Made by a program: the position numbers and the translations under genes
The notes under the pieces: model-generated
What the model was told of the DNA's origin: nothing
What the model saw: the letters and a program-made list of their open reading frames with translations, nothing else
The model's database searches: none
Source: Cladobotryum mycophilum
Lineage: Eukaryota; Ascomycota; Sordariomycetes; Hypocreales; Hypocreaceae
Assembly (NCBI GenBank): GCA_036429605.1
Contig: CM071589.1
Span: 124,001 to 188,000 of the forward strand
Direction of reading: 5' to 3'
Length of the DNA stretch: 64,000 bases
Part shown: positions 34,466 to 45,904 of the stretch, in pieces
Position numbering within the stretch: position 1 is the stretch's first letter
Layout: every line of letters starts with the position of its first letter

Positions 34466-35376
34466 ATGAGCACAGAAACTGTCTATATCCTGAACAATGG
34501 TGCCAAGGGTATCGAGGAAGATCGCTTGGCCTACCAACATGGCGTACTCTTGGACACTACAAAGACAATTATCCCAAACAATATTGCGGAACACCTTGCT
34601 TCTCTTGGTCGCCCGCCCGCCATCGCTGATATTGGAACCGGTACTGCCATTTGGCTCCAGGATCTGGCCCCTCTCCTTTCTCCTGACTCCCGCCTCGACG
34701 GTTATGACTACGATACGACCAAGTTTCCAGAGGCGAGCGAATTGCCAGACAATGTGAAATTGACATTTGCCGACTTCTTTAAGCCCTTCCCCACGGAGCT
34801 ACTTGGGACTTATGACTTTGTCCATATTCGCCTGCTCATGTATGCCCTCAAGGCTGAACAATGGAAGGCTGTTGCTACAAACCTGCGTACGCTATTACGG
34901 CCTGGAGGATTTCTGATGTGGGATGAACTTGGGTATCCAACCTGGCAATGTCTACCGATGACGGAACCTTTTCTGAAGTGGCTTGGTACTGATATGCGGT
35001 ATGGCATTTCGGTTGGCCGTGATATCAAGTAAGTTTGTGTCCCGCTTGAGTAAGAATTTTCCTCTAATCTCCTAAACATAGAAGCCCGCTAGGCCTTCGG
35101 GGCCAACTAGAACGTTTAGGTTTCACTCAATGCACACAGCAAGAGTTTAGCACCTACAGCGAGCCGGCCGAGTTCTACAAACGAGCCGGCCATTTGCTTC
35201 TCAACGTGGGCTTCCAAGCATTGAACGGTATCTTGGCTGCCGGTGGCTTCGAATGGGTGCAGTCTAGTAGTGAGATTGATGACCTTTTTAGCGCTCTTCG
35301 GAAGGATGTGGACGATGGTGCTGTAAGTCTTGGCTTTGTTGTATACTGGATCGTCGGCCGAAAGCCGGAGGAGTAG
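34466..35376 (+). CDS. SAM-dependent methyltransferase (class I, LaeA-like group)
   Basis: Two exons, join(34466..35028, 35082..35376), encode 285 residues; the intron has GTAAGT and a CTAAAC-like branch. Motif I is IADIGTGTAIW (about residues 52-62). It is followed by LDGYDYDTTKFP for the acidic SAM ribose contact, YDFVHIRLLMYAL and LLRPGGFLMWDE. The layout resembles small-molecule methyltransferases found in fungal metabolite clusters. The substrate cannot be told from sequence. The frame is intact, whereas both large neighbours (synthase and P450) are broken. Confidence 0.85.
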
Positions 35377-35785
35377 TAAGTAGCGGGTCCGATGTGGGTG
35401 CAGCTGCTTATGAAATGTGTAACGAAACTGTGGAGCGGGAGTTGACTGTCGGACAGGTTTTAGCAGCGAAGGGTGGTGGATCGAATTGTGCGATCTGGAG
35501 GACCAAACTCATGATAGCGGTAAAGGGGGAAATACAAGGATCACTTTGGCCGTGCATTGGCTAGTGGTGTGTACTTATTTGCAGCTATTTCCTGAGATAC
35601 ACATCTTCGTATCAAGTGACCAAATTTTGACCCGCATACCCCTTACCGCACCCGCCCCACACACACCATTAAGTCAGCCACCCTTGGGTTTCAATGTCAA
35701 AGTCGGATGATCAAGTCTTGCATCTGTGTCCACAGGCTAGAATTCGAAATTAATCAGAATCTCCACAAGAGCAGCCTTGATCTGC
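35377..35785. other. Intergenic, no gene seen
   Basis: Convergent gap between the methyltransferase and the P450 relic. Confidence 0.5.
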
Positions 35786-37908
35786 AAAGTTGCAAGTGCT
35801 TTTCCGAGCACATTCTAGGCCCGTGTGAGAAAGGATTCTATGGCAAAAGGGCTTGCTGCAGAATCGCTCAAGTTATCCCACCTATCCGGTCTAAAGTCGT
35901 CTGCATCATCTCCCCACACTTGACGAAGCTGGTTCATCATGGCTGGTATCGTCGTGATTGTAGCACTTTTCGATTTTTTAGTGTCTGCTATAACAAGGTC
36001 TTCAGCTGTTTCCCATGGTGCTAGAAGCGTTGGCGAATATAGACGCAAGTTTTCGCGGGCGACATTATGCAAATACCGCATGTTGTCGATAGTAACCGCA
36101 TCCAAGTCGAGCTGTTTTACTTGTGCTACCAAGATTTCCTCACGCAGACGGTTTTGGGTATCGATATTGATAGCAAGCGCGTAAATCATCCATGTCAGTG
36201 AGCACCCCGTGGTATCGTGCCCAGCAGAAACGAATTGTATGAACTGTGAACATTCATTAGCATTTTCACGCACTCATGACGCAGAGGCAAGGTATCCAAG
36301 GACCCATTCCATAATTTCTCTTAAGACAGAAAAAGAAAAGAAAGCACTAACCATATCGATCAACTCCTATTCTATGACCCTATGGTTCTCGGGGATGCTC
36401 TCTTCGATCATCCCGGTCAAAAAGTTTCTTCCTCCAATCTCATCATGAATTTTAATGGTAATAATAGCTTTTGCTCGCTCCTCGATAAGTTCTGATATCA
36501 TTGCTTTCAATGCTTTGTTCGCACGAATAAACCTGAAGTTGGCCTCAATCGGGAGCATTCGTAGTGGGGTGAACGGGTTGACGAATGTGATCAGCTTCCC
36601 GAGAAGAGGAGGGTTCAGGATAGCCTTATAGCACTATTCAAATGTTAATGAAGAGGCAGCGGATCGAAAGTCTTTTAGTTCTTTTCCAAGAAGCGAGGCG
36701 ACGATGACGCCCAATGCCGAGCTATTGAAGAGTTCCTCGACTGTGACATCCAACTTGAGTAACCCCAAACCCCGCCGTAACAAGAATAGCACTTAACTTC
36801 AACTACCTAGGTATGTCTCGAGAATCACTGACAAATACCTGCTCAATTTTTTCAGACAGGGTTCTTGCTTTTTCTTGAAACACTAGCAGTAGTTTTCGCA
36901 CGTTCGGTCGAGAGACGGGACCTGATACGAGCGTTAACCACCAGCGTTAGCCACCAGGCTCTCAATAAAAGTATGTATCAGACACTCACCAGCAGCGAGT
37001 TTCTTTAGTCTTTTATGGTAGTCACCGACACTAAAAAGCAACCCGGTGCCGAGAAAGTCACCAAGAAGTTATTTAAAGAAAGCAGGCTTGGCAAAGGAGT
37101 AGGAATTTGTCTGCAGAACCTCGCGACGGGCATCCAGGCTATTCAAGAGAAGCACCTCAGACTTACCCCAGCTTATATATCCAATCAAAGGCGTGTCTAG
37201 CCATGTGCGACTCCACTCGAGATACAGGTCGTTTGGCCCGGCGGCGGAGAGAAGACGAAGACCTTGGCCAATCAGAAACTGGTTCCCTTATGGTATTAGT
37301 TAGCCCAAGGATTTTAAGCCCTCGATATAGTCAGGGGTAAGTCGGTTGGCCACCGTCTTTGGTGCCGGAAGATGGCGCAAGCCGGACAAATAAAATGGAT
37401 ATATCAACGCCTTCAAAACCTTCAGCGTGACAGCGCTAACAAGAAACATGCCCAATCCCAGTTCAGCAGCTTGAACAACGGAAATGCCACCCCTCAATCC
37501 TAATAATATGGGACCTGTGATGGCTACGAGAGCTAGCAGAGGTAACTCTATTGCCGACGAAGTCGATACAGAGGATAAAAGCTTAGCCCAAACAACCGTC
37601 TCATAATGCCCGTGAAGAGGGGAGTTATCGCCCTTACCTTCGACCCGACGGCAGCTTTCACATCTTGGGATACCCCTACTGGCCATTTCTAATTCTTCAA
37701 AGAGCCCTTCAAGTCCATCGTGTACTTGCAGGATGTCTAGCCAACGAAGACATTTGGTTGGTCGGGCTGCGGCTGCTACTTGTGTGGGGGCGGGAACGGT
37801 CCGAACGGGAGACTCTTCAAGAGTGTGGGTGAAATTGAGGGCGGACTTGAAAATCCCGACGCAGTCTCTCGGCCGAGATTGACTGCTTGACGCTTCTTCA
37901 TTTGTCAT
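35786..37908 (-). pseudogene. Cytochrome P450 with multiple nonsense codons
   Basis: P450 landmarks appear in order on the minus strand: a membrane anchor plus hinge (YPFYLSGLRHLPAPK near 37380), the I-helix AGHDTTG near 36215, the K-helix ExxR in ARENLRLY near 36045, and FRPDRWDN. In-frame stops lie at 37069-37071 (TAA), 36634-36636 (TAG) and 36367-36369 (TAG). The heme-binding loop near 35815-35830 is scrambled by frame slips, so the cysteine motif cannot be read in one frame. The first 90 codons of the frame from 37908 do not look like P450 and may be unrelated. The gene is dead. It is separated from the peptide cluster by a transposon. Confidence 0.82.
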
Positions 37909-39137
37909 TCAGGACTACTAGACACTTTCAATGAAACCTACCCGTGGTACCATGCTTAATGTGCCAAAGGATTGCGCTGATGGACTATGAGATTTGTTTG
38001 AATGCAATTAATTCCAGCAACCAGGGCATGTTTATCGTTATTACCATTGATCTAGGTAAGGACTCAGAATTGGGAATTATTGTATCTCATTAACACCACG
38101 GGGAATTAATATTCGAAACCTTGCATAGTTAAGATATGTTAGTTTAGACTAAGTGAAGACCTTGATAGATACGAGATGACATAAGTATAATAGGTACAAT
38201 AAGCATCAATAATGAACACAATTTATATATATTTCAATTTCTTCTACATACTTATTCTTATCGTTTGGTCTTTTACTCGGCTCAAGTATACTCTGGCTTG
38301 GGCAGGGGTTTGGGTTACAGGGTAAGCCAACATTACCTTGGGGCTGCCAGGTACCTGGATGACTAAACGGTTGCATTTCTTTTGGCTTCCGACTTGGAGG
38401 TCATATTAACGTCATTCTCATAGGTAGGAAAACCTAATGTACGAATGATTACATGTTATAAAATCCGATCAAGAGCCTTGCAGAGTTAATCCATCCTAGC
38501 CATATATTTGAAGCAAACCGGATTTGAGTGAAGAGAGGGGTAATTATGTTGGATCCATACCGTTTCAAGTTACCTTGGTGAATTACTACGCACTAACGAG
38601 GATCTCTCGGAGGACACAGTTTAGCTCCCGGTAATTGGCTAGGCACAAGGTACCTATTCGGGCGATGTTACTCATGTGTATGTATCATACCATCTAGGTA
38701 CTTATGCTTTCATAATTATATAACATAACGTGATCTCATAAAATAAAGTCGACATGAAGCAGTGCTTGAGCGAATGGAGCCATTGGCAAATTTTTATTAA
38801 AATGGGGGTTAATTTTTTTAAAACAATTTCTCTTTGTTTTTTTCCATTCATCTATGGAGTAGCTAACACTTGTAGCCCCTTCAACCATTGATATCCATAG
38901 AAGTAACTAAATTAAGGCTTATGATCTTTTTGACTTTGATTACCAAGTTCATTGCGCGATTCCGTCGATCGAGGGGGATCCGAACTTATTAGCCGGGTCT
39001 GGTTTAGTAGATCGGACCGCACTTTGGAAGTGGTGTCGTCATTCTCAAACGGGCATTTCCTTAGATCCTTGTGTCGAGCTGAGCGAATGATACCTTTTCA
39101 TCAGATCTGAGTAATAATTTTTGACTGGCTTATCTCA
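37909..39137. other. Intergenic, no gene seen
   Basis: AT-leaning spacer flanking the pogo-like element. No ORF of interest. Confidence 0.5.
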
Positions 39138-39139
39138 TA

Positions 39140-40996
39140 AGTCAGACCACCCAGGTCCCGACCACCCCCACTTTCCGGCCACCTAATTTACGTCCAACCA
39201 CCTCATGACCTATATCATTCCAACCGCATTTTCTCTACCAATTCTTATCGTATCAAAAAGATAATTAGATTTTTGGAATCCTCATGCCTCGTTATACTGA
39301 AAATGATATCAAATATGCCATACAAGCTGTTCTGGACGGCTCATCTCTGCGCGAGGCTTGCCTCAAGTGGGGAGTCCCTAGGACAACCCTTTCAGACCGG
39401 ATAAAAGGTTCAGCAACAAAGGCAGTTGCTATGGAGCACCTTCAGAGGCTTTCCAAGGAACAAGAAATACACCTCCGTGAGTGGGTTCTTGGCCAAGCCT
39501 CCCTAGGGCTGCCACCAACACATAAGAGACTCAAGGAATTTGCAACCCGGATCATCGAGGCTAGTGGTGACCAACGACCACTTGGAAAACGGTGGTTGAC
39601 CGGTTTTTTTAGCTAGAAACCCGGAAGTTAAGACTATCAGAGGCAAGCAAATGGATTCTGTACGCATCAACGGGGCTACGACTAAGATTATCAAGGATTT
39701 CTTTTACCTGCTGGAGCTACCGTTGATTAAGGGCATCCCCCCAGAAAATCGATATAATATGGATGAAACTGGGATCCTAGAAGGCCAGGGAACTAATGGT
39801 CTGGTCCTTGGTAGCTCATCAGTTCGTCAGACGATAAAAAAACAACCTGGAACGCGTTGTTGGACCACAATCATCGAGTGTATCTCAGCAACAGGTCGGG
39901 CTCTTAGTCCGTTGGTTGTTTTCAAGGGCCAGACCGTTCAACAACAATGGTTCCCTGACGAGATGAGTTTTCTAGCAAATTGGCAATTTGCTGCAACTTC
40001 TAAGGGCTGGACAAACAACGAGACAGCCGTAGCTTGGCTACGAGAGGTCTTTATCCCCCAGACAAGGAATAGATCAAGCCCAAGAGTTCTTCTGGTTGTT
40101 GATGGCCACGGGAGTCATACAACCGATGATTTTATGTACGAATGCTACAGAAACAACATATATATCTTATTTTTACCTCCACATACATCTCATGTTCTTC
40201 AACCTCTTGATATCTCGATTTTTTCGCCCGTCAAGACAGCCTATCGCAGAGCTATAGAGAAATACCCAGATGCCTTTGATTCCTCGCCCGCGGGCAAGAT
40301 GACGTTCCTATGTTGTTATCATACAGCTCGTCTAGCAGCCTTGACATTAAAAAACATCAAAAACGGGTTCCTTGGCTCTGGGTTGTGGCCAGTTAACCCG
40401 GCCAAACCTCTGTTGAGCCGTCTTCTTCTTGAGAACCAAAGGGGCCAAACCCAAGTTCCAGAAACGCCGAAATTGGTGCCGTTAGAAGCCCAAGAGAACA
40501 GGGAACCTAAGACAATTGTTTTTATTACCCCAACAAGGTCCCAGCAGCTTCGTGGCCTTGTGGATCTATTCCACTTGGACGACCCTGCGATCCGGCTACT
40601 ATTCAGGAAGATTGGCAAAGGTCTAGACCAACAAAACACCAAGCTGGCCGAAGCTGATGCCAAAATCAAGGAACTAGAGCATCTTGTTCATGTTTACCGG
40701 CCCCGGAAGAGGCAAAAGGTCACAGAAGACTTGAACAGTCGATTTATTAGGATCAAGGATGTTCTTGCAACAAGGAAGCGTTACAGAGAGCTATTGGCAC
40801 CGAACCGGGCTGCAGAATTGATTTCTTCATACAGCTTGCAAGACCTATGTTATGAATTTTATCTAGAATAGAAAAAAACACCAAAAAAACAGTTGTGATG
40901 CTGTTGTGTTCATATGATTCCGCTGCGTTCCTTGTGATGTGTGGTGTTTTGAGGTGGCCGGAAAGTGGGGGTGGTCGGGACCTGGGTGGTCTGACT
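39140..40996 (+). mobile_element. Pogo-like Tc1/mariner-superfamily transposon with 45-bp perfect TIRs
   Basis: The ends at 39140-39184 and 40952-40996 are identical inverted repeats of 45 bp beginning AGTCAGACCACCCAGGT. TA dinucleotides flank both ends (39138-39139 and 40997-40998), the target duplication of this superfamily. The 1.86 kb body encodes a transposase in two frames. There is no AT enrichment, so the copy has escaped RIP and is probably young. Confidence 0.95.
39284..40871 (+). pseudogene. Pogo-type DDE transposase, single frameshift at a T7 run
   Basis: The first frame (39284-39616) carries a Psq-type helix-turn-helix (IKYAIQAVLDGSSLREACLK, then VPRTTLSDRIKG) and a CENP-B-like second domain. 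The second frame (40871 end) carries the DDE core: NMDETG, LLVVDGHGSH, then HTSHVLQPLDISIF, plus a C-terminal coiled region. The frames meet at TTTTTTT (39604-39610). One base less there would join them. The rest is open and conserved. It could be a real mutation or a homopolymer sequencing error. Transposase would bind the TIRs and cut at TA. Confidence 0.88.
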
Positions 40997-40998
40997 TA

Positions 40999-41798
40999 TT
41001 GTAGACACTTGCGGGGCTTCAACCGTTGCATTGTGATGTAAAGATTGCGGTACAGCCTTGCCCCCTTCCCCCCTCTTCCCAAAAAAAGAAAGAAAAAGAA
41101 AAAAGCTTGATTGCAACCTACTCAAGATGATTTAACTCGTGAAGAAGCCAATCGTAGTCTATTCTACAACTTTGTAGCCCACTGTCTAATTCTACTTGGA
41201 AAGCGACTTTTATAACGTTCATATTCATTAGGACAGATCCATGGATGTTTCCATCTCCAATGAGGAGGACATACACCTCCTAGTCTGTGCAGACCTTTTG
41301 ATGGACAAACTCGCGGGCGGTGGAAGCCATGTTTTCCCCGCCTCGCTTTGGCAACCTAAATAAGACTGATTCTCTATCGTTCCATACTTGTACTTGTAGT
41401 AGTTTAGGTGGAGACGTGTCTCAGCGTCGCGTCTCCGGATTGGATCTGCTGGCAAGATAAGGATAAGCTGAGCTACACTTACCAAGGATGATCAAGTTGG
41501 CAAGTACTGCGGCCGACTTGTCTCATAGATTCATGGTACAGTTTTGCCTCGACCCAGCCGTGTTATGACATCTCTAGTAGGGGCGCCTATGTATCTACCT
41601 TAAAACGGACAAGGGCCATTATCAATTACATGTACAAGGACTCCATTCGCTGTACAACTAACCCTGGTCGTTGCCTGTGATTTGTAGTTCTGTACGCCCA
41701 TAACCGCCTCATCAGACACGTCTGTCACTCATCCCTCTTCCTTTCATTGCCATACCCCTCGCCTCTTTCGCTGTACCGGGACATAATTTTGACGGATA
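40999..41798. promoter_or_regulatory. Upstream region of the cluster regulator
   Basis: Spacer between the transposon and the Zn2Cys6 gene. It has one GGCGCC-type site at 41582-41587, the motif repeated in the cluster promoters downstream. That raises the possibility of autoregulation. Confidence 0.4.
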
Positions 41799-43745
41799 AT
41801 GTCTACAACACAAAGAAGCAAAAGCGGTTGCTGGACTTGCCGACTGCGTAGAAAAAAGTGCAGTGAAGACGGGCCTCCATGCTCAAACTGTCAACGCCGT
41901 GGAATTTTATGCCATGGCTACGGTCCCAGACCAGCTTGGAAAGATAGAGGGGACAGAGAAAAAGAAGAGGCCAAAAGACTTCGGATTCAATCCAGGAGAT
42001 CTCGAACCATGTCCCAGTCAACGTCTGGCGAGAATACGGCCCACGAAATGGCGCTGACGCCGCTTGTTATTCCTTCTGATGCATCGTGTCTCGGTTCCGC
42101 CGACTTGGGGGCTGACTGTTTGTCACCTGCGCAGACAGACCCGTCCTTGCCAATCTCACCATTACAGGATCTCTCTCCCTTTGATTCATTGAACGGGTTT
42201 GAATTGTCGCAAGAACTCCCCATTGCGCCATTCTTCATGGACGATGTCTGGACCAACGGAAATGATGGTGGTACATTGGAAGATTTAGCGACACTTCCTC
42301 TGCCGTCGGCGCCCAAGGACAAGATGGAAATTACACTGATGGGCTTCTCAGATCTGGCGAGAGCGAGCCACCTAGGAATTGATGCTTCTGAGAATGAAAT
42401 CCACTTACTCACCACATTTATCGAGGATACTTTTTCTCGGCAGTATTCCTCATGCAAGGCACCGTCAATTACACAAAAGAGCTGGCTTCTTTGTTTGCTG
42501 CTCCGCTCCCCCACCTTCTACAACGCGTCCATCAGCATGAGCGCATATTACTTGCATTTAGGCGAGTCAAATAATGCTAATGCTCGGGATCTGGCTTTAA
42601 AAAGCTACCAGATGTACCGAGACGCTGCGTTGCGAAGCTTTGATGAACTGGACATGATGTCACCTTCAATCTATGGAGAAAGGATCATATGCGGCGTTCA
42701 CATCGCTCAACTGGAGGTGAGACTACAATGATTACCGTCATATCTAAGTCAGTGATCGCTCATCAAGGTTGATTAGGCACTAGGAAAGAACATGCGAAGT
42801 TGTCAATTATATCTTGACCGTGTTGGTCAATTTATTGCTGCGCAGGGATGCTTCTTGGAAGCGACTTTAGTATCCGGAAGAAGAGAACGACGGGCATCGA
42901 CGACACAATTAACCACATCTGGTGCATTGCCACTTACTCCTGATGCATCGCCCTCTACCCCCGACATGCAGCCCTCACCAATGGAACATAAAGCTGCTGT
43001 ATTCTTCTCCGTCATTTTTATTTGGAACGATATACTTTGTACGACAATCGCAAGGAAAGTACCATGCGCTGCTGACGTATATCGGAAGCTTCTCGCGGAC
43101 GAAGAATTCTCCTTGGCTTTCAAACACATGACAGGTTGCGAGACGTGGAACATGATTGCCATCATAGACGCCACCGCACTGGAGATGAAGAAGCGAATGC
43201 AGTTGACCCAAGGAAATCTCAGTATCCGTGAGCTCGTGAGCCAGGCCGACAAGATTCAGGCGGCCGTTGAGAGCGAAATAGAGAGGCTGTCTAGCATTCC
43301 TAGCCCACCTCAATCTCACACCCAATCAAATGACGAGACTTCTCTGAATCATGCGTCCCAAAGCATTGTATTTGGCCACGCTGTACTGATACACCTCAAC
43401 ACAATTGTATCCGGAGCCTTGTCTGGTGTCCCGGAAATTCACCAGAGTATCGACCGTGCCATACCTGCATGGGAGATGCTGCTTCCGACGATCAACCCAA
43501 AATATCTGGCATGGGCTTACTGTACTAGCGCAAGTCTCGCGACGGGATCGCATCGCGATGTTTTTCGCCGTACTGTGGCCGAGTTACCGATGCTTGAAGT
43601 AGGCGTGAGCAGCCTGCGAGAATTCAAGCATGTGGTGGAGGAGTGTTGGAAAGAGACGGATAGACGGAGCTCTGATCATAGCAACAGCCCATGTGACTGG
43701 AAAGATGTTCTTCAAAGGTCAAACTTGAATATTCTTTTTGTCTGA
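41799..43745 (+). CDS. Zn2Cys6 transcription factor, probable cluster regulator
   Basis: Two exons, join(41799..42716, 42777..43745), encode 628 residues. The N-terminal binuclear zinc cluster uses Cys 11, 14, 21, 28, 31 and 38 within GCWTCRLRRKKCSEDGPPC and the following SNCQRRGILC. An acidic, Ser/Pro-rich linker follows. The C-terminal half resembles the fungal-specific regulatory region seen in UstR-like factors (DUF3468 type), including SYQMYRDAALRSFDEL and MLLPTINPKYLAWAYCTSASL. It sits first in the RiPP cluster, 0.7 kb upstream of the precursor. It should act in the nucleus on the shared GGCGCC-type sites; this is inference. Confidence 0.88.
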
Positions 43746-44461
43746 ACTGGGTGATGATGAATACGTAACAAATAACGAGACAAGGGAAATGAGGAAGGCG
43801 GAAGCGACGGTGACCATGTTCATCAATCCATAATCAACACATTGTTGATCTAATTTACTCCTACCAAATACCAAATAAACTACAATTTCTGATTAAACAC
43901 CATGTCTGGGTATGCAGTCGTCACTCTGCCACACTTCCCCAAGCCTCCCACCGCGCTTCTCTCCATAAGCACAGTCAAAACTTGGTGACGGCATTTGGTA
44001 GGCGGCCACATCTGCCGCAGCGTTCCTGCATAAACAAGTCTGACGTGGAACATAGGAGATTGGAGAATCCGAGCAGCAGCAAGAGTGGCGCCAGTCGGGG
44101 CGCTGGATTTGGCGCTCGTGGTCTCGAGAGGCGCTTCATAATCGCCAAATGAAGCATCTGCGCCAATTCTGCGCTAGATTGGCGATCTGCACAAGAATTG
44201 TTCATGGTAGTATTCTCAAAGGCGTGATGGAAAGAGGACAGGAGCCTTGAAATCGTCACCTTGCATTCTTGAGACGGAGCATTGCCCTGCGCGCAGCGAG
44301 CGCCAAAGATAGCGCCAGTGAGCAACTCATCACTTCCAATGCAAACTTTATGAGATATAACTACTGAAGACAATTCGTTGCTACCACTGAAATCTCCTCA
44401 CAAACACATACACACCAAGATCTCAAAGACAACAGCACAAAACAAAGCAAACTCATTCAAT
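43746..44461 (+). promoter_or_regulatory. Precursor gene promoter with clustered GGCGCCA-type sites
   Basis: Sites related to TTGGCGCCAA occur at 44087-44093, 44108-44116, 44129-44134, 44159-44166, 44178-44185, 44299-44307 and 44311-44318. Their density is far above that in the flanks. A minus-strand ORF over 43975-44373 is a product of this GC-rich stretch and is not called as a gene. Proposed as binding sites for the cluster regulator. Confidence 0.55.
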
Positions 44462-45163
44462 ATGAAGTTCTCCATCGCCCTCACCATCGCAGCCCTGGCC
44501 ATTGGTGCCCCAGCGGCCCCAACTCCAGTAGGTTTATTCATTTCCCCTTTAATTCATGATGACAGACTAATAAATTGCCTCTAGGGCAAGGGTGTTGAGG
44601 ACTACTACATTGGTGCCGAGAAGCGAGCCAAGGGTGTTGAAGATTACTATATCGGTGCTGAGAAGAGAGGCAAGGGCGTCGAAGATTACTACATTGGTGC
44701 CGAGAAGAGGGCCAAGGGTGTTGAAGACTACTACATTGGCGCCGAGAAGAGATCTAAGGGCGTTGAGGACTACTACATTGGCGCTGAAAAGCGTAGCATG
44801 AAGGTTGGTGCTGAGAAGAGAGCCAAGGGCGTCGAGGACTATTACATCGGCGCCGAGAAGCGTGATAAGGGTGTCGAGGACTACTATATCGGCGCAGAGA
44901 AGCGAGACAACAAGGGTGTCGAAGATTATTACATTGGTGCTGAGAAGCGAGCCAAGGGCGTCGAAGATTACTACATTGGCGCCGAGAAGAGGAATAAGGG
45001 TGTTGAGGATTATTACATTGGTGCTGAGAAGCGGGATAAGGGTGTTGAGGATTATTACATTGGTGCTGAGAAGCGGGATAAGGGTGTTGAGGATTATTAC
45101 ATTGGTGCCGAGAAGCGAGCCAAGGGCGTCGAGGACTACTACATCGGTGCTGAGAAGGCCTAA
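44462..45163 (+). CDS. ustA: Ustiloxin-type RiPP precursor with 13 YYIG cores
   Basis: Two exons, join(44462..44527, 44585..45163), give 214 residues. The first exon is a 22-residue signal-peptide-like leader beginning MKFSIALTIAALAIG and ending APTP. The second is built entirely of units such as AKGVEDYYIGAEKR, each closed by a Kex2 KR site. There are 13 YYIG-bearing units, one degenerate unit without a core (SMKVGAEKR, unit 6), one unit with an extra Asn, and a last unit ending EKA. UstA precursors have the same plan with YAIG/YVIG cores. After secretion-pathway entry and Kex2 cleavage, the two tyrosines and Ile would be crosslinked. The leader-intron-repeats layout and the neighbours leave little doubt. 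Confidence 0.95.
44585..45160 (+). repeat. Tandem array of 42-nt coding repeats
   Basis: Fourteen units of mostly 42 nt. Units around 44997-45110 are nearly identical at the DNA level, including silent positions, which points to recent unit duplication. Older units differ at third positions but keep the core. Confidence 0.95.
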
Positions 45164-45904
45164 GTGCGTCTGAGGCGACTCTCGATTTCCGGAGTATTTG
45201 CAGCACCTGTTCACGAGGATCAATGATGATATGTATTTGAGTGATATCTTTAGTTGGTGGAAGTTGAGAAGTACCTAGTGAGATAGCTCAATAAAGACGT
45301 TAAATAGTCCTCATAATGTGCTTCTTTTTTTAGTATGTAATTTATGATATCAGCATCTCAAAATATGAGATTTTCTTTGCGAACGGAAAACTCTTAGTAT
45401 CTTCATATATGCACTGAAGTGTCGACTGAAGCAAGAATCATTGCTTAACTGCCTACTGGTGGAGTGGGATACTAGAAATGTCAAACTGCTCAAGTCTAGC
45501 TGGACTTTTGTGGTGTATGGCCAAGTTGTAAGTCTGTCTGGACTTTGGCCACTCGCGCGTGTGCTTTGAATGGGCTACAGGTAGTGAATTGCTAGATTAA
45601 CACAAAAGGAAGGATGATATGCAGTGAGCTTAAAAATTCTCACATGCTTGTAAAGTCTGACTTATGTACACACCCAATGAAGTCCTTTGCAATGTTTCGC
45701 GTGTCGTTACAGGATGTTTGCTGATGATGTTCTTGATATGGAGACGGATGAGTTCAATGATGCATGACATAAGCTGGAGACCTCTGCTCAAAACTTGTAG
45801 CGAGTGTTCACAAAAATTGACTACCACAGGTTGAGAGAGAATATAATTTTCAATTCATCTGTAAATACAGCAGAGACCTTAAGCTTCAGTTTCCAAGATC
45901 CTAA
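45164..45904. other. Intergenic, convergent 3' region
   Basis: 3' flanks of the precursor and the UstYa gene. No gene or repeat recognised. Confidence 0.5.

Noticed and set aside
16720..37908. Single large biosynthetic cluster joining hydrolase, ABC, MFS, synthase, methyltransferases and P450
   Set aside because: Large gaps, mixed intact and dead genes and no shared promoter motif; co-location looks incidental.
35786..37908. P450 as a tailoring enzyme of the YYIG peptide
   Set aside because: Several in-frame stops and a broken heme loop; a transposon lies between it and the cluster.
43975..44373. 132-residue minus-strand ORF upstream of the precursor
   Set aside because: Lies wholly in the motif-rich promoter, with random-looking composition and no family signature.
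44585..45160. Regular 42-nt repeats resembling a CRISPR-like array
   Set aside because: There are no spacers; the units are contiguous codons of the precursor.
44567..45223. 218-residue minus-strand ORF with repeated Asn/Val/Leu-rich units
   Set aside because: It is the antisense shadow of the precursor's coding repeats; the plus strand has signal peptide, intron and Kex2 sites.
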